The notes beneath the pieces were generated by a model. The model had not been told where the DNA came from. It saw only the letters and a program-made list of their open reading frames with translations, and searched no databases. A stretch of 45,594 nucleotides of DNA from an uncultured Acetatifactor sp. (GTDB lineage Bacteria > Bacillota > Clostridia > Lachnospirales > Lachnospiraceae). A program made the translations under genes and the position numbers. The stretch spans positions 18,156 to 63,749 of the forward strand of contig CAQUWW010000005.1 in assembly GCA_948896875.1 (NCBI GenBank), read 5' to 3'. Of this stretch, positions 42,201-45,594 are shown in pieces; within the stretch, counting starts at the first letter, position 1; each line of letters begins with the position of its first letter.

Positions 42201-42793
42201 TTTTTGCTTTGACCAGCGAACCCTATCCCATCCAGATCTGGGAGGGAATGCCCGGGGAAGAGGGGAGTGTCATGGTGGCGGATGTGGTGTACCAGAAGCC
42301 TTCCCGCTGGAATACCTATCAGCCTGAGACATGGAAACTGAATAAGAGACTGAAAGGCATTACCAGCCTGTGCTTTGTGCTGAATCAGAAGGTGCACATC
42401 AAAGGGTTTTCCTTTGCCAGAAAGAATAAGGCCTTTGAAAAGCTTCTGGCCTGTGAATGTGACAGTGTGTATGGAGACAACTTTACCGTGACTGACAGAG
42501 GAATTGATGGAATCGGCAATAATGTAACTGTGGAGTTCTATGAGATGGACTTTGGAGAAGCCGGCACATCCGGCATTACCATATGCGGAAGAACGCCTCT
42601 TGAGAACAATGCCGTCCATGTGCGTTTCCTGAATGAGGATGGAGAAATCAAGCAGCTGGTAGAATTCCCCCACACGAAAGAGGCGGAGGAAATTCATTTT
42701 ACGCTGGAAAAAGTGACAGGAACACAAAAGGTAGCCTTTGTATTCCTGCCGGGAAGTCAGTTTGATTTTGAATGGTTCCGGTTTGAAGCGTAA
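39266..42793 (+). CDS. Glycoside hydrolase family 2 enzyme (beta-galactosidase/beta-glucuronidase type), multidomain
   Basis: 1175 residues. Sugar-binding domain (FNDGWEFTKQ, PHDWLIG, GTGWYRKRF), Ig-like domain, then the TIM barrel with LNGVCEHHDLG, SLIMWSIGNEIYD (acid/base Glu about 379) and IIYGSETSS (nucleophile Glu about 458), and WSGFDYIGEPTPY. Additional beta domains follow (LADGEDLIFVEITAKDNEGYPV), a glycine/acid-rich linker (about residues 775-815), and two C-terminal carbohydrate-binding-like modules (DFGSFGADEITVPIFAL; MDFGEAGTSGITICGRTPL). No signal peptide, so it acts in the cytoplasm. GGAGG precedes the ATG, coupled to the broken esterase gene. GH2 specificity cannot be assigned safely. 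Confidence 0.93.
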   Translation: MRTEKLFNDGWEFTKQKLDTTLEEISQKESEFKPVGIPHDWLIGQVEGLYESGTGWYRKRFQWQKTPGELVSLCFDGVYMDCRIYVNGLEVGEWKYGYSAFEVDMTPFLQEGENEVLVSVRYQSPNSRWYSGAGIYRDVKLRRVQETHIPWNGIYVTVRKLENGNWSLDADTEIVCKSRARLVYTLYDREGKVVWNSEETLLPQKDTICHTTTALVHNPTLWDVENPAIYRLGAELYTENGKVQEEEVSFGFREIAFDPDQGFFLNGRHIKLNGVCEHHDLGCLGAAFNKTAMRRKLEILKKMGVNAVRLTHNMPASAVMDLGDEMGVLMISEAFDMWERSKTPYDYARFFRDWYQKDVASWIRRDRNHPSLIMWSIGNEIYDTHVDDSGQRITRELLTEVKKHDPKGHAPVTIGSNYMPWENARKCADLVETVGYNYSEKYYDAHHREHPDWIIYGSETSSTVQSRGIYHFPYRQSVLAEEDLQCSALGNSTTSWGAKSSEKCILAERDCSFSCGQFLWSGFDYIGEPTPYHTKNSYFGQIDTAGFPKDSYYIYQAEWTDVNQAPMVHIFPYWDFNEGQSVDVRICSNAAEVELLVNGKSQGRYQIDHQNGQQLTGNWIVPYEAGEIEAVAYDAQGAVVARQVRHSFGETATLCLKPDKTEVLADGEDLIFVEITAKDNEGYPVENANNPVRVTVEGAGRLVGLDNGDSTDRDEYKGSRRRLFSGKLLAVIAAGKEAGEIIFSAASPGIPQVSAKFTAKACDASEGISFTAHGVENGRGAEPGNGGVGAGVDSADRSPVMSAESAVRDSLDRKAGDMEDIFVRKIELTCETGTKLDQENPSAIVHARICPANASDRELIFALVDDAGIPSNLAKLETEGDCAKITAIGDGSFLLRCMSKCGQDHVEILSQLDFTVTGLGTVYVDPYGFVCGGQYQYTKGEVGNGNEKGVATARDGETQVGYRNLDFGSFGADEITVPIFALTSEPYPIQIWEGMPGEEGSVMVADVVYQKPSRWNTYQPETWKLNKRLKGITSLCFVLNQKVHIKGFSFARKNKAFEKLLACECDSVYGDNFTVTDRGIDGIGNNVTVEFYEMDFGEAGTSGITICGRTPLENNAVHVRFLNEDGEIKQLVEFPHTKEAEEIHFTLEKVTGTQKVAFVFLPGSQFDFEWFRFEA

Positions 42794-42835
42794 TAATCCT
42801 GCGATGCTCTGTGCAGCTGTCCGGAGACATATTGC

Positions 42836-43741
42836 CTATTCCAGCATGTGCAGCTCCATTCCGGAAGGGGATTTGAAACGACGGTTGTTCAGCTGCCGGT
42901 ATTCGCTGGGCGTACAGCCCTTCACAGACTTAAAAATGCGATTAAAGGTAGACAGACTGTTGAAGCCTGACTGCAGGGCGGCTTCTGTGACGGAAAGGTT
43001 CGGCGTAATGAGGAGCTTTTCCGCACAGGAAATCCGTTTACTTATGAGGTAGTTATAGCAGGTCATGCCGGTGAACTGCTTGAACAGCCTTGAAAAATGG
43101 AATTTACTGAAGCCGGTCTTCTCAGCCAGCGCTTCCACAGTCAGATTCTCGGCACAGTGATCGCTGATATAATTACAGATGGTCATAAATTTTTCTGCGT
43201 ATTCATGCTGCTTGCCGGGCATGATATCCGGGAATTTGACCGTGGCATTTAAAGTCCTGCGGCCAAGCAGTGTAAAAAAGCGAAGCAAATGGGAATAAAT
43301 GGATGTCTCCGCAAGAGGCTCGTTTCCGAAATATTCCCGTTCCACCTCCGAAAGACAGGCACACAATGCGCCGGAGAATTCCGGGTCATCAGATCTGCGG
43401 ACCAGCATGTAGGGATGGAGAAGCGGAAACAGGGAGTTCATATCGCTTGACCGGAACATGGATGAGAAATCCAGCAGGGCAATCAGCCGCTCACCCTTTC
43501 CCGGGGGGGCAGATAGGGAGTGGAGTTGACCGGGAGGAATGAGAAGAATGTCTTCCTCATCCAGAGCAAAGGAGGTTTTTCCCACCGTTGCAGAATACTT
43601 TTTTTGGTAAGGCATGATAATTTCCATGGCCAGATGCCAGTGTATCGGATAGTCTTCGTTTTGTCTGTTGTGATAGAGGCGGATGCCTTCCAGATTTCGG
43701 TAGATTACGGTTTCCTGAGTGCCATTCAGAACTTCTATCAT
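42836..43741 (-). CDS. AraC-family transcriptional regulator
   Basis: 301 residues. N-terminal cupin (IHWHLAMEIIMPYQ, LDEEDILLIPPGQLHSLS) and two C-terminal helix-turn-helix motifs (LTVEALAEKTGFSKFHFSRLFKQFTGM; LSVTEAALQSGFNSLSTFNRIFKSVKGCTPSEYR). The ATG at 43741 with GAGGAG about 10 nt upstream is preferred over a start 19 codons earlier. It is convergent with the GH2 gene and divergent from GH67, and most likely controls one or both in response to a sugar. Confidence 0.93.
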   Translation of the reverse strand: MIEVLNGTQETVIYRNLEGIRLYHNRQNEDYPIHWHLAMEIIMPYQKKYSATVGKTSFALDEEDILLIPPGQLHSLSAPPGKGERLIALLDFSSMFRSSDMNSLFPLLHPYMLVRRSDDPEFSGALCACLSEVEREYFGNEPLAETSIYSHLLRFFTLLGRRTLNATVKFPDIMPGKQHEYAEKFMTICNYISDHCAENLTVEALAEKTGFSKFHFSRLFKQFTGMTCYNYLISKRISCAEKLLITPNLSVTEAALQSGFNSLSTFNRIFKSVKGCTPSEYRQLNNRRFKSPSGMELHMLE

Positions 43742-44125
43742 ATCACTTTGTCTCCTCTCAATAGAATCAGAAATTGATAAATGGCAATTATTGCACAATG
43801 CAAAAGTTGCTATTTTTTTAGTGCGTTTTTCTGTGTAATTTCAGGAAAAAACAAAGGCAAAGCATGAAAAATTCAGTTAACATTTCAGCTTTGTGAAAGA
43901 ACTATAAATAAGTATACACCAATTCAAAATAAAAAGTAAATATAAATATAAAAAATACAAATTGGTAAAATTTAAAATAGCAATATTTAAGCATAGTATA
44001 GCACAAAGTGATAGGAAAAAAATATACAATACGCTTATACTTTGAGTTAAGTCTGAAAAATAAATATACAAAATACCCAATAAGGCTTCGGCTTTATGTG
44101 GAGAAAGTCAGGGAGGTGATAAAAA
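43742..44125. other. AT-rich divergent regulatory region between AraC and GH67 genes
   Basis: About 380 nt with no gene, strongly A/T-rich from 43900 to 44080. Contains TTGCA-CAA-TGCAA (43791-43803), a possible operator near the AraC promoter, and the half-site CAATAGAATC (43759) that resembles one arm of the dispersed 40-bp palindrome. The GH67 leader has an AAGGC-TTCG-GCTTT hairpin (about 44083-44096). Confidence 0.5.
44042..44070 (+). promoter_or_regulatory. Probable promoter of the GH67 gene
   Basis: TTGAGT (44042-44047), 17-nt spacer, TATACA (44065-44070), about 55 nt before the start. Confidence 0.5.
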
Positions 44126-45571
44126 ATGGATTTTGAACGAGCATGGCTTTCTTACAGAAAGCGGACAGATGATTTGAACGGCCGGTATTTTGCTGTAGTG
44201 TATGGAGATTTTGACGACCCGGTGGTGAAGACGGCGGTTCGGGAAATCGGGAGAGCGGCTACGGAGATACTGGATGTGGAAACGGAACGGAAGAGCGGAA
44301 CCCCGGGACCGGGTGCCACAGGTATCTGGCTGAAGCAGGAAGGGGCTTTCTCTGAAGAAGAGTATCGTATCTGCGAGAAGGATGGCCTGGTAGTAATTTC
44401 TGCCGGAGGACCCAGAGGAATTTTGTATGGAAGCTTTGCCTGTATTCGGTATCTTCAGACAGGACGCAGCTTAGAGGGAGCAGATTTTGAGGAGAAACCT
44501 TCCAATCCGCTGAGGATGCTGAACCACTGGGACAATATGGATGGAAGCATTGAGAGAGGATATTCGGGGAAATCTTTCTTCTTCCGGGACCAGGAAGTTC
44601 TGATCAATGAAAGAACGGTGGCCTATGCCAGACTGGCCGCTTCGGTGGGAATCAATGGGGTGGTGATCAACAATGTGAACGTCAGAGGGAACGCCACCCG
44701 GCTTATCGAAGAACCATATGCGTCCAAGGTGGCGGAAATGGCGGGAATTTTTGCAGAGTACGGAATCCGCCTGTTCTTAAGTTTGAACTTTGCGGCTCCT
44801 ATGGAGTTGGGAGGGCTTGACACCGCGGATCCTCTGGACGAAAAGGTATGTCAGTGGTGGAAGGCGAAAATGGAGGAGGTATTTGTCCGAATTCCGAATC
44901 TGGGGGGCTTTCTGGTGAAAGCGGATTCGGAGGGGCGTCCCGGGCCGTTTACATATGGGCGGGATCATGCGGACGGTGCGAATATGCTGGCGGAAGCGGT
45001 GAAGCCCTATGGGGGGATCATTATCTGGCGCTGCTTCGTGTACAACTGTCAGCAGGATTGGCGGGATTATAAGACAGATCGGGCCAGGAGCGGGTATGAC
45101 AATTTTGCTTCGCTGGACGGCAGGTTCCTTGACAATGTGATACTGCAGGTGAAGAACGGTCCTATGGATTTCCAGGTGAGGGAGCCTGTGCATCCGCTGT
45201 TCGGCGGTATGAAGGAGACCAATCAGATTCTGGAAGTACAGATTGCACAGGAATACACAGGACAGCAGCGGCATGTGTGCTATCTGATTCCAATGTTCCG
45301 GGAGATTCTGGCATTCCGTACCTACTGCAGGGAAGAAGCGGATACGGTGGCGGACATTGTCAGTGGAAGGACCTGGGGAAACGTACAGTGTGGTATGGCG
45401 GCAGTGGCCAACACCGGCGACGATGCCAACTGGACGGGACATGATCTGGCGGCAGCAAATCTGTATGGATTTGGAAGACTGAGCTTTAACACAGACCTGA
45501 CGGCAGAGGAAATCGCAGAAGAATGGATTACCTGTACTTTCGGGGACGAACAGGGAAGAGAGATCTACTAA
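44126..45571 (+). CDS. aguA: GH67 alpha-glucuronidase lacking the C-terminal domain
   Basis: 481 residues. GH67 signatures: LNHWDNMDGSIERGYSG, GFLVKADSEGRPGPFTYGRDHADGANML, VKNGPMDFQVREP (catalytic Asp) and LEVQIAQEYTGQQ (catalytic Glu). GH67 enzymes are usually about 670-700 residues; this one stops after GDEQGREIY, where relatives continue into an all-helical C-terminal domain that helps shape the active site and dimer. The stop is followed by A-rich sequence and a GGTG-ATG at the window end, so the rest is not simply in the next bases of this frame. GGAGGTGAT precedes the ATG. It removes (4-O-methyl)glucuronic acid from xylo-oligosaccharides in the cytoplasm, complementing the GH10 enzyme. 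Confidence 0.88.
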   Translation: MDFERAWLSYRKRTDDLNGRYFAVVYGDFDDPVVKTAVREIGRAATEILDVETERKSGTPGPGATGIWLKQEGAFSEEEYRICEKDGLVVISAGGPRGILYGSFACIRYLQTGRSLEGADFEEKPSNPLRMLNHWDNMDGSIERGYSGKSFFFRDQEVLINERTVAYARLAASVGINGVVINNVNVRGNATRLIEEPYASKVAEMAGIFAEYGIRLFLSLNFAAPMELGGLDTADPLDEKVCQWWKAKMEEVFVRIPNLGGFLVKADSEGRPGPFTYGRDHADGANMLAEAVKPYGGIIIWRCFVYNCQQDWRDYKTDRARSGYDNFASLDGRFLDNVILQVKNGPMDFQVREPVHPLFGGMKETNQILEVQIAQEYTGQQRHVCYLIPMFREILAFRTYCREEADTVADIVSGRTWGNVQCGMAAVANTGDDANWTGHDLAAANLYGFGRLSFNTDLTAEEIAEEWITCTFGDEQGREIY

Positions 45572-45594
45572 AATAAAAAAGAAAGCGGTGATGA

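Noticed and set aside
41447..42727. Long minus-strand ORF (426 codons) opposite the GH2 gene, and a similar one at 40286-41203
   Set aside because: The GH2 reading has catalytic motifs and a ribosome site; the antisense frames have neither.
1..45594. CRISPR arrays, tRNA or rRNA genes, transposases
   Set aside because: No regularly spaced repeats, cloverleaf with GTTCRAAYC arm, rRNA core sequence or transposase motifs were seen by reading; a tRNAscan/BLAST run would be decisive.

Overview
The window looks like a chromosomal piece of an anaerobic Firmicute, most likely a gut Lachnospiraceae (Clostridia). This is inferred from strong AGGAGG ribosome binding sites, textbook sigma-A promoters, an intracellular GH10/GH67/GH2 and carbohydrate-esterase repertoire under AraC regulators, a clostridial Mrp/Mbh-like antiporter operon and KtrAB potassium uptake. 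I saw no rRNA, tRNA, CRISPR array, phage or insertion-sequence transposase.

Left part (1-20100), mostly minus strand: a heterodimeric ABC exporter (1-3521, cut by the window edge); a visibly AT-richer cassette of unknown function (3828-6749) with a helical hypothetical protein, a winged-helix-like protein and a carbon-nitrogen (nitrilase-like) hydrolase split by an in-frame TAG; a Fic protein on the plus strand; then an export and signalling block read leftwards (ABC ATPase, two ABC-2 permeases, LytTR response regulator, histidine kinase without a sensor domain). The ATPase is preceded by what looks like an attenuator leader with two upstream mini-ORFs and a terminator, and 2.4 tandem copies of a palindromic ~102-bp repeat lie between ATPase and permease. 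Next comes an AraC regulator, a GH10 xylanase with a cre-like operator and an aldo/keto reductase with ferredoxin clusters. An MNT-HEPN pair on the plus strand is flanked by 76-bp direct repeats. A radical SAM/SPASM enzyme and a YbhN-type membrane protein form a two-gene operon.

Middle (20100-37125), plus strand: a candidate structured RNA (about 20395-20661) with a perfect promoter and no gene, an SDR oxidoreductase, a PepC/bleomycin-hydrolase aminopeptidase, a short cytidylate-kinase-like protein, a strong terminator, then a ten-gene Mrp/Mbh-like cation/proton antiporter operon (E, F, G, MbhD-like, MbhE-B fusion, C, D and three more antiporter-like subunits). KtrB/KtrA follow, so about 13 kb is devoted to Na+/H+/K+ homeostasis.

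Right part (37192-45594): a sialate O-acetylesterase-like (SASA) gene broken by an internal deletion and frameshift, translationally coupled to a 1175-residue GH2 enzyme; a convergent AraC regulator; and, divergent from it, a GH67 alpha-glucuronidase that stops before its C-terminal domain. With the GH10 gene this suggests use of glucuronoxylan oligosaccharides inside the cell.

Two themes cross the window. Several unrelated proteins (MrpF, MrpG, two antiporter subunits, the SASA esterase, GH2) carry charged low-complexity inserts or tails. Several genes appear split or shortened (CN-hydrolase, SASA esterase, GH67, histidine kinase, kinase-like protein), so either decay or sequence errors should be considered.
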